From positions 1 through 51,631 of the forward strand of contig CBFHHV010000009.1 of NCBI GenBank assembly GCA_965655775.1: DNA of 51,631 bases, read 5' to 3'. Origin of the DNA: Marisimplicoccus sp965655775. GTDB lineage: Bacteria; Bacteroidota; Bacteroidia; Flavobacteriales; Flavobacteriaceae. Shown in pieces: positions 44,788 through 51,631 of the stretch (position 1 is the first letter of the stretch; each line of letters opens with the position of its first letter). Both the position numbers and the translations under genes were made by a program. The notes under the pieces are model-generated. The model ran no database searches. It worked only from the letters and a program-made list of their open reading frames with translations, and was not told the DNA's origin.

Positions 44788-45279
44788 TTATTCCATCTCA
44801 GCATCCCATTGATGAATTCTAAAAATTTTACCATCTCTAATAAATATTCTATCAATAAGCCTAACATTTTCTTTAGTTCCATCCTTTAAAAATCGATTTT
44901 CTGAAAAAGCTACTGTTACTCGTGAATAATCAGATCCTTCAGTTTTTAACGGTACGGAGTTCCATACTGTTCTGGTGATAGAGTCATAAGGTGAGTGAAG
45001 CTGATTAATCACATCATGAACAGCATCTCGACTTAACACCAACATTTCTCCACCTTGAGAGGGCCAATACCTTACAGTATCAGTCATCATCTCATACATT
45101 AAATCTGTATTTTTTTCAGCATATGCTTTGACAAGGTCAACAGCTAATTGACTGTCTTCATCAGAGCCTAAAATGTATTTATCCCCGTCGCTATTAGCTA
45201 CACCAGCTGATTTCTCTACAACTGTTGATTCACAACCAATAATGAATATTACAGTGAATAATAATATATATTTTTTCAT
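44788..45279 (-). CDS. NTF2/SnoaL-like lipoprotein A
   Basis: 163 residues. Lipoprotein signal MKKYILLFTVIFIIGCEST (Cys16). The mature part fits the cone-shaped NTF2-like fold: helix QLAVDLVKAYAEKNTDLMYE, MMTDTVRYWPSQGG, RVTVAFSENRFLKDG, and a closing IRDGKIFRIHQWDAE. The fold serves as enzyme or ligand-binding cup; the function is unknown. It follows lipoprotein B by 21 bases without a terminator between, so the two are likely co-transcribed. Confidence 0.75.
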   Translation of the reverse strand: MKKYILLFTVIFIIGCESTVVEKSAGVANSDGDKYILGSDEDSQLAVDLVKAYAEKNTDLMYEMMTDTVRYWPSQGGEMLVLSRDAVHDVINQLHSPYDSITRTVWNSVPLKTEGSDYSRVTVAFSENRFLKDGTKENVRLIDRIFIRDGKIFRIHQWDAEME

Positions 45280-45300
45280 AATTATAATTTTACAGTTAAA

Positions 45301-45837
45301 TTAATCTGAGCCAGCAGCTTCTGCTGCATTAGCTTCAGCCCAAATATCTTTTCCATCAACATGGATATTGTGAAAGACAATCTTACCATCTTCACCCCAT
45401 CCCCAATTTAAATGAATAAATTGTGATACTTCGTTTCCAGTAAACCTTCCAGTAGCAGACCAAGTGCCCCAATAGTGAGTCCATATCCCAGAATCTTCAT
45501 AATAATTTGTATGAAGTCCACCCCATCCTGCTTCATCTCCTGGTAATGACATTTTTATATTATCAAATAAAGCATGATGCTCAGCATCTGTTGCAAAGAA
45601 TGATTCAGCGTTAACCTCAAATCCAGGTATTGAGTTATTACCAGCAAGATCCATTGAGACTATTGATTGATCATAATCAGCATCATATGAATCTGTTCCG
45701 TATGACAGATAATTTCTTAGCATTTTTTCAATTGCCATTGTTTTGTCATCATCAGATTTAACTACTGCTATTGAATCAGCAGGTTGTTGACATGCAACAA
45801 ATAGAATCGTTGCAAATAATAAAATAAATTTTTTCAT
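45301..45837 (-). CDS. NTF2/SnoaL-like lipoprotein B
   Basis: 178 residues from ATG 45835-45837 (MKKFILLFATILFVACQQ, lipobox VAC). Mature part: MAIEKMLRNYLSYGTDSYDA, FFATDAEHHALFDNIKMSLP, a Trp-rich strand region (WTHYWGTWSATGRFTG) and GEDGKIVFHNIHVDG. Distantly alike to C and D in order of elements. The longer upstream open frame crosses a terminator hairpin and is not used. Confidence 0.72.
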   Translation of the reverse strand: MKKFILLFATILFVACQQPADSIAVVKSDDDKTMAIEKMLRNYLSYGTDSYDADYDQSIVSMDLAGNNSIPGFEVNAESFFATDAEHHALFDNIKMSLPGDEAGWGGLHTNYYEDSGIWTHYWGTWSATGRFTGNEVSQFIHLNWGWGEDGKIVFHNIHVDGKDIWAEANAAEAAGSD

Positions 45838-45870
45838 TTTTTTAATTTTAAATTGATTTATAAATGAATA

Positions 45871-45905
45871 TAAAAAAACCTCTTCATTTTTCAATGAAAA
45901 GGTTT
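45871..45905 (-). terminator. Intrinsic terminator after lipoprotein C
   Basis: Stem AAACCT-x-TTCATT paired with AATGAA-x-AGGTTT (45876-45905, one mismatch, TTTC loop on the plus strand). Read leftward it is followed by TTTTTTTA. It separates lipoprotein genes C and B. Confidence 0.8.
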
Positions 45906-45925
45906 ATTTATTTAGGAAATTTAGA

Positions 45926-46411
45926 TTATTCCTGATCAGGTGCAACAGCCATAACTAGACCAGTTGCATCACCAAAGTCGCCACCATTTATGATTTTTCC
46001 ATTTTCATCAAATGTCAAATAGTGATACCATAAACCTCTAAAACTTTTACCTGAGACGCTGTGAGTACCAGACCAATATCCATATGTTCTAACACTTCCG
46101 TTTGGCAAACCAGTTTCAGGGTCAGCACCTGGTAACCATTGTTCAGCTTCCCAAGCAATGTTTTCCATGTTGTCTTGCCAACCTTGAAGATATTCAATAG
46201 TTTCCGCTCTATTCATGATTGGACCTCCGTAAAATGCACTTTGATACTCAACTTCATCAGCATAAAATGCAGCAGTAGCTTCCATATCTTCAGTAACGAA
46301 CACTTCAAACCACTCTTTTGCGATTTCTAGGTTCTTTTCATAATCTGGATTTTGAACATTAGAACAAGAGATAAATAAGCCTAATGTCAACAATAATAGT
46401 AATTTTTTCAT
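45926..46411 (-). CDS. NTF2/SnoaL-like lipoprotein C
   Basis: 161 residues from ATG 46409-46411 (MKKLLLLLTLGLFISCSNVQ, lipobox ISC). Mature part EIAKEWFEVFVTEDMEATAA, FYADEVEYQSAFYGGP, EYLQGWQDNMENI, WLPGADPETGLPNGSVRTYG and GKIINGGDFGDATG. It is clearly paralogous to lipoprotein D throughout, including the signal peptide and NVQ after the Cys. Upstream in-frame codons are not signal-like. Function unknown. Confidence 0.77.
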   Translation of the reverse strand: MKKLLLLLTLGLFISCSNVQNPDYEKNLEIAKEWFEVFVTEDMEATAAFYADEVEYQSAFYGGPIMNRAETIEYLQGWQDNMENIAWEAEQWLPGADPETGLPNGSVRTYGYWSGTHSVSGKSFRGLWYHYLTFDENGKIINGGDFGDATGLVMAVAPDQE

Positions 46412-46443
46412 AATATAAATTGATTTAAATGAAATATGAAGAT

Positions 46444-46477
46444 AAAAAAACCTTTCCATATTTCTATGAAAAGGCTT
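46444..46477 (-). terminator. Intrinsic terminator after lipoprotein D
   Basis: AACCTTTCCATA paired with TATGAAAAGGCTT (two mismatches, TTTC loop on the plus strand), followed leftward by TTTTTTTATC. Similar in build to the hairpin after lipoprotein C. Confidence 0.75.
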
Positions 46478-46496
46478 AGATAATACGATAAATTTA

Positions 46497-46979
46497 TTAT
46501 TCTTCAGGTTGGAGAGATGCAAGTAATCCCCCTGCATCAAAGTAATCTCCTCCGGAAATAATTAGTCCATCTTTAAAATCCCAAGTATGATAACTTATAA
46601 GCTCCCAACTCTTTCCTGTTTCAGTGTGAACTCCTGTCCACATTCCGTATGATCTAACACTTCCGTCTGGAAGACCAGTCTCAGCTAGAACGCCAGGAAG
46701 CCAGTTTACAGGTGTATATACAACATCTTCCATCACATCATGCCATCCTTTTAGATATTCTCCAAAAGCTTCTTTTCCAATTTGAGAAGAACCATGAAAC
46801 GCTGGTTGCCACTGTAAGTCTTCATGAATTAAATCAAGCTGTGCTTGAAGATCTGCTTCAGTACCTTGAAGCTCAAGAAGTTTTTTTGCTGATTCAACAT
46901 TTGCTGCAAAATCAGGATGTTGAACGTTTGAACATGATAATACAAGTCCAAATGTCAATAATAGAATTAATTTTTTCAT
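46497..46979 (-). CDS. NTF2/SnoaL-like lipoprotein D
   Basis: 160 residues. MKKLILLLTFGLVLSCSNVQ with lipobox LSC. Mature part ANVESAKKLLELQGTEADLQ, EDLQWQPAFHGSSQIGKEA, EYLKGWHDVMEDVVYTPVNW, LPGVLAETGLPDGSVRSYGM and DFKDGLIISGGDYFDAGG. A recent-looking paralogue of lipoprotein C (same signal, same WLPG-x5-ETGLP-x-GSVR-x-YG block). Function unknown. Confidence 0.77.
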   Translation of the reverse strand: MKKLILLLTFGLVLSCSNVQHPDFAANVESAKKLLELQGTEADLQAQLDLIHEDLQWQPAFHGSSQIGKEAFGEYLKGWHDVMEDVVYTPVNWLPGVLAETGLPDGSVRSYGMWTGVHTETGKSWELISYHTWDFKDGLIISGGDYFDAGGLLASLQPEE

Positions 46980-47044
46980 TTTTTTTTTTTTAGATAATTA
47001 AAGCTATGAATTTTTAAACAGACTAAACCCAATAATCAAATTTT

Positions 47045-47650
47045 TTAAGTACCTAATCTGTCATGATCTTCAGCCCATCTTTTTACTTTTTGAACTAATC
47101 CAGGAGAGGCACCAACTAGTTTTGCCGCTCTTCTAATACTTTCTCCTCTTTTTAAATGCCTTAGAATATTTATGTTTTTAGGTTTTTCAAAAAACTCTTC
47201 TATTGATTCAAGTTGTCTTCCACCTACGCCCTTATACCTGCCAAGATCTTTGGCTTGTTGTATACCATATCTATGAGATTCTTTTCTGTTTTTATACTCC
47301 ATATTTGCTAGGGATCTGAATATGTTTAAGAAAAGTATAGTATCCTGCTTAACTCTACCATATTCATCCATTGTTTCTAGTCTTTCTAATTGTGAAACTA
47401 AACAAACGTTATTATTGATAAGATGGTCAATAGTATTTAAAACATTTATTTGATTTCTTCCCAGCATAGAAATATTTTGAACAATTAATTTTGAAATTTT
47501 CTTTTGACTTATTAGGGCAAGTACAAGAGAACCTTTATCTCTCTTGTCAAATGGAATTACACTAGAGCATAGATCTACATAAGTATTATCCTTATTTAAA
47601 AACATTTCAGCTTTGGAATCACTAGTAGTTTGTAAATATGTAATAATCAT
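47045..47650 (-). CDS. Serine recombinase-like protein with degenerate active site
   Basis: 201 residues. The resolvase-type layout is recognisable: a short N-terminal catalytic-like domain, the RKESHRYGIQQAKDLGRYKG linker region (compare R-x5-G-x4-K-x2-G), and a C-terminal helix-turn-helix (ESIRRAAKLVGASPGLVQKV). The catalytic positions are altered: Y-x-R-V-S-T is YLQTTS (Arg to Gln, Ser to Thr), and LDRLGRN is ISMLGRN (Asp and the first Arg lost, second Arg kept). It probably still binds DNA, but is doubtful as a recombinase. The only mobile-type gene in the window; no inverted repeats bounding an element were seen. Confidence 0.7.
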   Translation of the reverse strand: MIITYLQTTSDSKAEMFLNKDNTYVDLCSSVIPFDKRDKGSLVLALISQKKISKLIVQNISMLGRNQINVLNTIDHLINNNVCLVSQLERLETMDEYGRVKQDTILFLNIFRSLANMEYKNRKESHRYGIQQAKDLGRYKGVGGRQLESIEEFFEKPKNINILRHLKRGESIRRAAKLVGASPGLVQKVKRWAEDHDRLGT

Positions 47651-47864
47651 GTTATAATTTTAAATGTAACAAATATACATATATAATTATAAATATATTA
47701 TTTATTTAATTATAAAAAATTATATTTTGGTTATATAATTAAATATAATTAATATAATATATACAAATATTACTTAATTGATTTTATAAATTATTACACT
47801 TTATAAATGTAACATATGATATAAAATTTTAAATAAAAAGAATTAAATTTGAAAAAAAATAATA
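47651..47864. other. Extremely AT-rich divergent control region with repeated 11-mer
   Basis: 214 bases with very few G or C. The 11-mer TAAATGTAACA occurs at 47661-47671 and 47804-47814 in the same orientation. A leftward -7 box TATATTTG (47677-47670) serves the recombinase-like gene and overlaps the first copy. A rightward TAAATTTG box (47844-47851) lies 14 bases before the 28-residue ORF, with the second copy about 30 bases upstream of it. This layout suits an operator pair, or a recombination or bending site. Confidence 0.55.
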
Positions 47865-47951
47865 ATGGGTGTAGGAGGTATTTTTATTGGAACATTGGCA
47901 TTAATATTTGCCATAGTTATAGTAATGGAAATTAAAGAGAGATTTTTCTAG
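47865..47951 (+). CDS. 28-residue single-helix membrane micropeptide
   Basis: ATG 47865 to TAG 47951: MGVGGIFIGTLALIFAIVIV followed by MEIKERFF. One hydrophobic helix of about 18 residues with a charged, likely cytoplasmic, C-terminus. It has a plausible -7 element 14 bases before the ATG and an A-rich leader typical of this genome. It overlaps the end of the convergent Gfo/Idh gene by 4 bases. No family recognised; expression unproven. Confidence 0.5.
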   Translation: MGVGGIFIGTLALIFAIVIVMEIKERFF

Positions 47952-49024
47952 TCAAGGAATACTGTTTTTGACTTTTTGACAGCTTCATCACATGCTAAAG
48001 CAATCTGAAGACTCTTATAAGCATCTTCCATATGAGACTTCAAATCAATATCTTCACATATAGCCTTATAAAAATATTCTTGCTCATAGTCACACAAGTC
48101 TTGGTGTGAAGGATCCTCATCATAGACAATCTTTTTATTAGGTGATATAAAATTGTAATCTGAATCTAATTTAGAGCTGTGTATTTTAAGACAATTATTC
48201 TTTATATGATTTTCTAAATTATCTGAGTCTTTTTTATAGGTATCATCATCTGATACAATTGATACTGACCCATTTGGACCAATTACATCTTTTACAAAAA
48301 ATGCTGTTTCACTTATCATTGGGCCCCACCCAGCCTCATACCAACCGACTGAACCATCCTCAAATCTAATTTGAAGTTGGCCATAATTATAATTATCTGT
48401 TGGAATCTCATCTGAGAGCCTAACTCCAATTGCTGATACACTTAGTGGCTTCGACTGTGTAATTTGACACATCACATCTAAATAGTGAACACCACAGTCT
48501 ACAATTGGACTTAAAGACGCAAGGAGATTCTTGTGTACGTCCCAAGTTTCTCCTGAACTTTGTTGATTAAGATTCATCCTCATTGCAACAGGCTTTCCTA
48601 ATTTTTTTGATTCTTTTATAAATTCTTTCCAAATTGGATGATGCCTCAAGATGTATCCGACAACTAATTTTTTGTTATGTTCTTCCGCCTTCTCTATTAT
48701 TTTTCTTGAACCTACTAAATCAGCACCAATAGGCTTCTCTAAAAAAATATGACAGTCATTTTCAAGTGCAAATAGAGATATTTCTTCATGAGTATCAGGG
48801 TATGTTGATATACAAACTGCATCAGGTTTTGTCTGGTATATTGCTAACTTATAGTCGGTAAAAGTGCTGTAGTTACTTTCTAGTGAATTATTTAATATTT
48901 CTTTACTTTCTCCTCTTGACACTAATCCACATATTTCAAATCCGTCATGATTATGATATGCTGTGGCATGAGATGCCCCCATGTTACCACATCCAATTAC
49001 AAGAACCCTTATTTTTTTACTCAT
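47948..49024 (-). CDS. Gfo/Idh/MocA family oxidoreductase
   Basis: 358 residues, no signal peptide, so cytoplasmic. NAD motif VLVIGCGNMGASHATAYHNH (GxGxxG 11-16 region), DAVCISTYPDTHEE, the EKP sugar-site motif in FLEKPIGADL, and the alpha/beta domain with CGVHYLDVMCQI. Probably oxidises or reduces a sugar or inositol derivative. Divergent from the OmpA gene, 69 bases between starts. Confidence 0.88.
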   Translation of the reverse strand: MSKKIRVLVIGCGNMGASHATAYHNHDGFEICGLVSRGESKEILNNSLESNYSTFTDYKLAIYQTKPDAVCISTYPDTHEEISLFALENDCHIFLEKPIGADLVGSRKIIEKAEEHNKKLVVGYILRHHPIWKEFIKESKKLGKPVAMRMNLNQQSSGETWDVHKNLLASLSPIVDCGVHYLDVMCQITQSKPLSVSAIGVRLSDEIPTDNYNYGQLQIRFEDGSVGWYEAGWGPMISETAFFVKDVIGPNGSVSIVSDDDTYKKDSDNLENHIKNNCLKIHSSKLDSDYNFISPNKKIVYDEDPSHQDLCDYEQEYFYKAICEDIDLKSHMEDAYKSLQIALACDEAVKKSKTVFLD

Positions 49025-49093
49025 ATTTTAAATTTTCATAATTATAATTCAAACTTATGGATTAACAAAATTTTTTCATATTTTAATACTAAC

Positions 49094-50401
49094 ATGAAAA
49101 ACCATACACTTTCTTTAGCATTATTAATATGTTTTTCAGGCTCAGTTTACAGTCAAAATGAAGAAAATCCATGGTTATTTGAGTTTGGAATTAACTCTGT
49201 TAATGCGGAAGAATCTGACAAAACAGGATATAAGCTTCCCACACTAAGTCTCTCAAGATATATTTTTAACAACTTTTCAGTAGGTATAAATTATTCAGAG
49301 AATGATGTTAATGCTTCAAATGAAGACTTATACTATTTTTCTTTAGATGGAATTATTAAGTATAATATTCCAGGAGAATCAAAGTTTTTGGGAATGGATA
49401 CTAATCCATACCTATATGCAGGGTATGGTTTATCTAATTTTGGAGAGAGTGACGTCAGTTTTGCATCAAAAAATACTTCTTATGGACCATCATTTGGAGC
49501 TGGAATTGATTTTCAAATTTCAAAAAATATAGCTTTAAATACAGGAATTAGTTATAGAGCATTAGACGAAAAAAATGCCTATAGTAACCTTCAACATGTA
49601 GTTGGAATAAAGTTTAATTTTGGTAAAGGTGATTCAGATGGGGATGGAGTCCCTGATAAAAAAGATCATTGCCCAGACCTTCCTGGCCTTTTAGAGTTAA
49701 ACGGATGTCCTGATTCTGATGGAGATGGCATATCAGATGAAAAAGATCAATGTCCTAATAAAGCCGGTTTAAGCTCTATTGGTGGATGTCCTGATTCGGA
49801 CGGTGATGGTTTTTCAGATTTAAATGATCCCTGTCCTGATAAGGCTGGTTTAAATGGTGCTCCTTGTCCTGATTCTGATGGAGATGGCATAAATGATAAT
49901 CTTGATAATTGTCCAAATATAGCAGGCCCAAAATCTAATGGTGGTTGCAAATTAGCTGATATAGATAATGATGGTATTCCAAATATTAATGATAATTGTC
50001 CAAACGAAGCAGGAGACAAGGACTTTGGTGGATGTCCTAAACTTCCGATTTCTCTATCCAATTTTTTAAATAATAATTCAGAAATTTTCTTTGGTTTTGA
50101 CAGCTTTATTATAAACGAAGATCAGAACATTAAGTTACTTAATCTTAGCAAATTACTTAAAGAATACCTACATATTAAAATATACATAGATGGTTACACA
50201 TCCTTTGAGGGTGAAATTGATTATAATATGATTCTTTCAAAAAGTAGGTCAAAAAGTGTAAAAGAATCACTTATAAGTAAGGGAATCAATTATGATAGGT
50301 TAGAAACAAGAGCATATGGTGAGTCCTCGCCAAAATATCAAAACAGCCCTTTAAGCGAAAGGGAAAAAAACAGAAGAGTTAAAATATCTATTATTAATTA
50401 G
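49094..50401 (+). CDS. OmpA-family outer-membrane protein with thrombospondin type 3 repeats
   Basis: 435 residues from ATG 49094 (MKNHTLSLALLICFSGSVYS, signal peptide). An N-terminal outer-membrane barrel (about 20-175) ends near GIKFNFG. Five acidic calcium-binding TSP3 repeats follow (DSDGDGISDEKDQCPNKAG and variants, about 180-318), then a C-terminal OmpA peptidoglycan-binding domain (FGFDSFIINED, DGYTSFEGEIDYN, LSKSRSKSVKESL, GESSP, NRRVKISIIN). It links the outer membrane to the cell wall. A longer frame from 48947 has no signal-like start and overlaps the opposing gene. Confidence 0.93.
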   Translation: MKNHTLSLALLICFSGSVYSQNEENPWLFEFGINSVNAEESDKTGYKLPTLSLSRYIFNNFSVGINYSENDVNASNEDLYYFSLDGIIKYNIPGESKFLGMDTNPYLYAGYGLSNFGESDVSFASKNTSYGPSFGAGIDFQISKNIALNTGISYRALDEKNAYSNLQHVVGIKFNFGKGDSDGDGVPDKKDHCPDLPGLLELNGCPDSDGDGISDEKDQCPNKAGLSSIGGCPDSDGDGFSDLNDPCPDKAGLNGAPCPDSDGDGINDNLDNCPNIAGPKSNGGCKLADIDNDGIPNINDNCPNEAGDKDFGGCPKLPISLSNFLNNNSEIFFGFDSFIINEDQNIKLLNLSKLLKEYLHIKIYIDGYTSFEGEIDYNMILSKSRSKSVKESLISKGINYDRLETRAYGESSPKYQNSPLSEREKNRRVKISIIN

Positions 50402-51631
50402 ATATTAAGCTCCCAACCTTTTCTATACTCTCTTGTGAGAAATTGATTAGCTTGATCAAAGTTTGTAATAACCATGTTTTTACTATCGTAATCAAGTCTT
50501 TTTCTACCAATAAACACATTACTTCTTGGTGACCTTTTTAACAATCCACTTCTAACAGCAACGTTACCAAGAAGAACAACCTCAGAAATAGGGCCAGCAA
50601 CATCAAATCCGGAATTTAGGTTTTTATGTTTATCACTGCCATAGCCATCTACCATAGCTTCTACCCAAGATATATAATGATTAAATGAATTTGATGGTAT
50701 TCCATCAAACTGACCTGTTTCAACTACTTCACCATCAATATACAACTTCGCTCTAGTACCATAATCATTACATGATATAATACCTTTTTCTCCATATATA
50801 AGTATTCCTCCTACACCAATATCCTCTTTAATTTGTTCAGGCTGTGATGGTCTTAAACCACCATCCATCCATGTAAACTTTACCTTTGAGTCATTTAATT
50901 TAGATGGATTAAATCTGTATGTTACAACTGAGCTAGCTGGAACTGAGGAGCTGGATACATCAGCAGGTGTATACGACCTTACATATGGCAGTCTAGAGAT
51001 ACTCGCCTCTACACTGTAGGGGTCAAATAAACCAAGTGCTTTTATAGGAACATCCATTAAGTGACATCCCATATCTCCAAGTGAGCCTGTTCCATAGTCC
51101 CAATATCCTCTCCAATCAAACGCGTGAAGGCCTGGTATATAACCATTATTTTTTTCTGGACCTACCCATAAATCCCAATCCATTCCTTCGGGTTTTTTTG
51201 AATTATCTGGATTAGATAAATTATTCCCTTGAGGCCATACTGGTCTATCAGTCCAACCATCAACACTATCAACTTTCCCAATTTTACCATCTTTAATCCA
51301 TTTCTGAATAATTTTTTGATCAGGATTAGATGAACCTTGATTTCCCATCTGAGTCACAACTTTTTGTTTTTTGGCTAATAAAGTTAAATATCTTGCCTCC
51401 TTAACATTATGAGCTAGAGGTTTTTGTACATACACATGTTTATTTCTTAACATTGCAAACTCTGCAATATTAGCATGTGTATGATCAGGTGTAGTAACAA
51501 TTACAGCATCTATATCTTTATTCCTATCAATCATTTCTCTGTAATCGATATAAAACTCTGCATCAGGGAACTTATTTCTTATTGCAAGAGACCCATTTGC
51601 ATTCGGATGAGCGTCACACAATGCAACGATA
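50398..51631 (-). CDS. Gfo/Idh/MocA family oxidoreductase, N-terminus outside window
   Basis: The frame is open to the window edge (…IVALCDAHPNANG), so the protein continues upstream; at least 410 residues are present. After the missing nucleotide-binding start come VIVTTPDHTHANIAEFAMLR, the EKP position as YVQKPLAHNVKEARYL, and the family's second domain (NQGSSNPDQKIIQKWIKDGK, GCHLMDVPIKALGL). This is the secreted Bacteroidota type usually carrying a Tat signal, which is not visible here. Convergent with the OmpA gene with a 4-base overlap. Confidence 0.88.
   Translation of the reverse strand, partial: IVALCDAHPNANGSLAIRNKFPDAEFYIDYREMIDRNKDIDAVIVTTPDHTHANIAEFAMLRNKHVYVQKPLAHNVKEARYLTLLAKKQKVVTQMGNQGSSNPDQKIIQKWIKDGKIGKVDSVDGWTDRPVWPQGNNLSNPDNSKKPEGMDWDLWVGPEKNNGYIPGLHAFDWRGYWDYGTGSLGDMGCHLMDVPIKALGLFDPYSVEASISRLPYVRSYTPADVSSSSVPASSVVTYRFNPSKLNDSKVKFTWMDGGLRPSQPEQIKEDIGVGGILIYGEKGIISCNDYGTRAKLYIDGEVVETGQFDGIPSNSFNHYISWVEAMVDGYGSDKHKNLNSGFDVAGPISEVVLLGNVAVRSGLLKRSPRSNVFIGRKRLDYDSKNMVITNFDQANQFLTREYRKGWELNI

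Noticed and set aside
46712..46993. Plus-strand frame opposite lipoprotein D
   Set aside because: Antisense of a clear lipoprotein gene and ends in homopolymer Phe codons.
47045..47864. Invertible promoter or integron-like element controlled by the recombinase-like gene
   Set aside because: The repeated 11-mer copies are direct, not inverted; no convincing inverted repeats flank the spacer, and the enzyme's active site looks lost.
49747..50061. Minus-strand open frame opposite the TSP3 repeats
   Set aside because: It mirrors the repeats of the OmpA-type gene; repeat-driven antisense frame without start context.
1..51631. CRISPR arrays, insertion sequences and prophage genes
   Set aside because: No regularly spaced repeats, transposase genes, terminal inverted repeats or phage structural genes were seen.

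Overview
The window (about 30% G+C by eye, with several assembly-independent lineage markers) looks like a streamlined marine member of the Bacteroidota, most likely an uncultured flavobacterium. Pointers are the long SecA with a Bacteroidota-type C-terminus lacking the zinc finger, the adjacent small DUF2795-like acidic protein, GlnA of the short eukaryote-like type II class, DnaJ with only two zinc-finger motifs, OmpA with thrombospondin type 3 repeats, many short lipoproteins, and promoters of the TTTG-N18/19-TAnnTTTG type. This placement rests on remembered family features, not on a search.

Layout. 1-8.3 kb: the tail of an M14 peptidase, recQ, then kdsD-tatC-lptB (envelope biogenesis; tatC is interrupted by a 10-N assembly gap), pssA and lnt. 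8.3-18.1 kb: the DUF2795-like gene, secA, and gltB-gltD (GOGAT). 18.1-27.8 kb: a glycosyltransferase, then a long leftward block grpE-dnaJ-NtrC-like regulator-M28 peptidase-MATE-PAP2, an SDR-like epimerase, ilvE and a MazG-like pyrophosphohydrolase. 27.8-36.1 kb: a small membrane protein with fluC/crcB and a secreted amidohydrolase, then leftward purM-prfA-pyrF-alpha/beta hydrolase, glnA and a Na+/Ca2+ exchanger. GltBD and GlnA together provide the GS-GOGAT ammonia assimilation route.

36.1-39 kb is the accessory heart of the window. It holds a tRNA-Arg(ACG) with an unusual elbow, an unknown 119-residue protein, a 21-residue peptide with nine cysteines (metallothionein-like), and a promoter-to-terminator RNA of about 305 nt. 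That RNA is built from two tandem related units of about 134 nt and lies directly before a decayed lipoprotein gene. A pirin, a BamE-like lipoprotein, a 54-residue ORF and MsrA follow.

39.6-51.6 kb is carbohydrate and surface biology: a translationally coupled trio (GH109-like NAD-dependent enzyme, GHMP sugar kinase, sugar nucleotidyltransferase) that reads as a sugar-salvage route to an NDP-sugar, a divergent PhyH dioxygenase plus SDR pair, four NTF2/SnoaL-like lipoproteins separated by intrinsic terminators, a serine-recombinase-like protein whose catalytic residues look lost, an extremely AT-rich spacer with a repeated 11-mer, a 28-residue membrane peptide, two more Gfo/Idh oxidoreductases and an OmpA-type outer-membrane protein. 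The best candidates for something undescribed are the tandem RNA and the Cys-rich micropeptide, then the degenerate recombinase with its AT-rich spacer and micropeptide.
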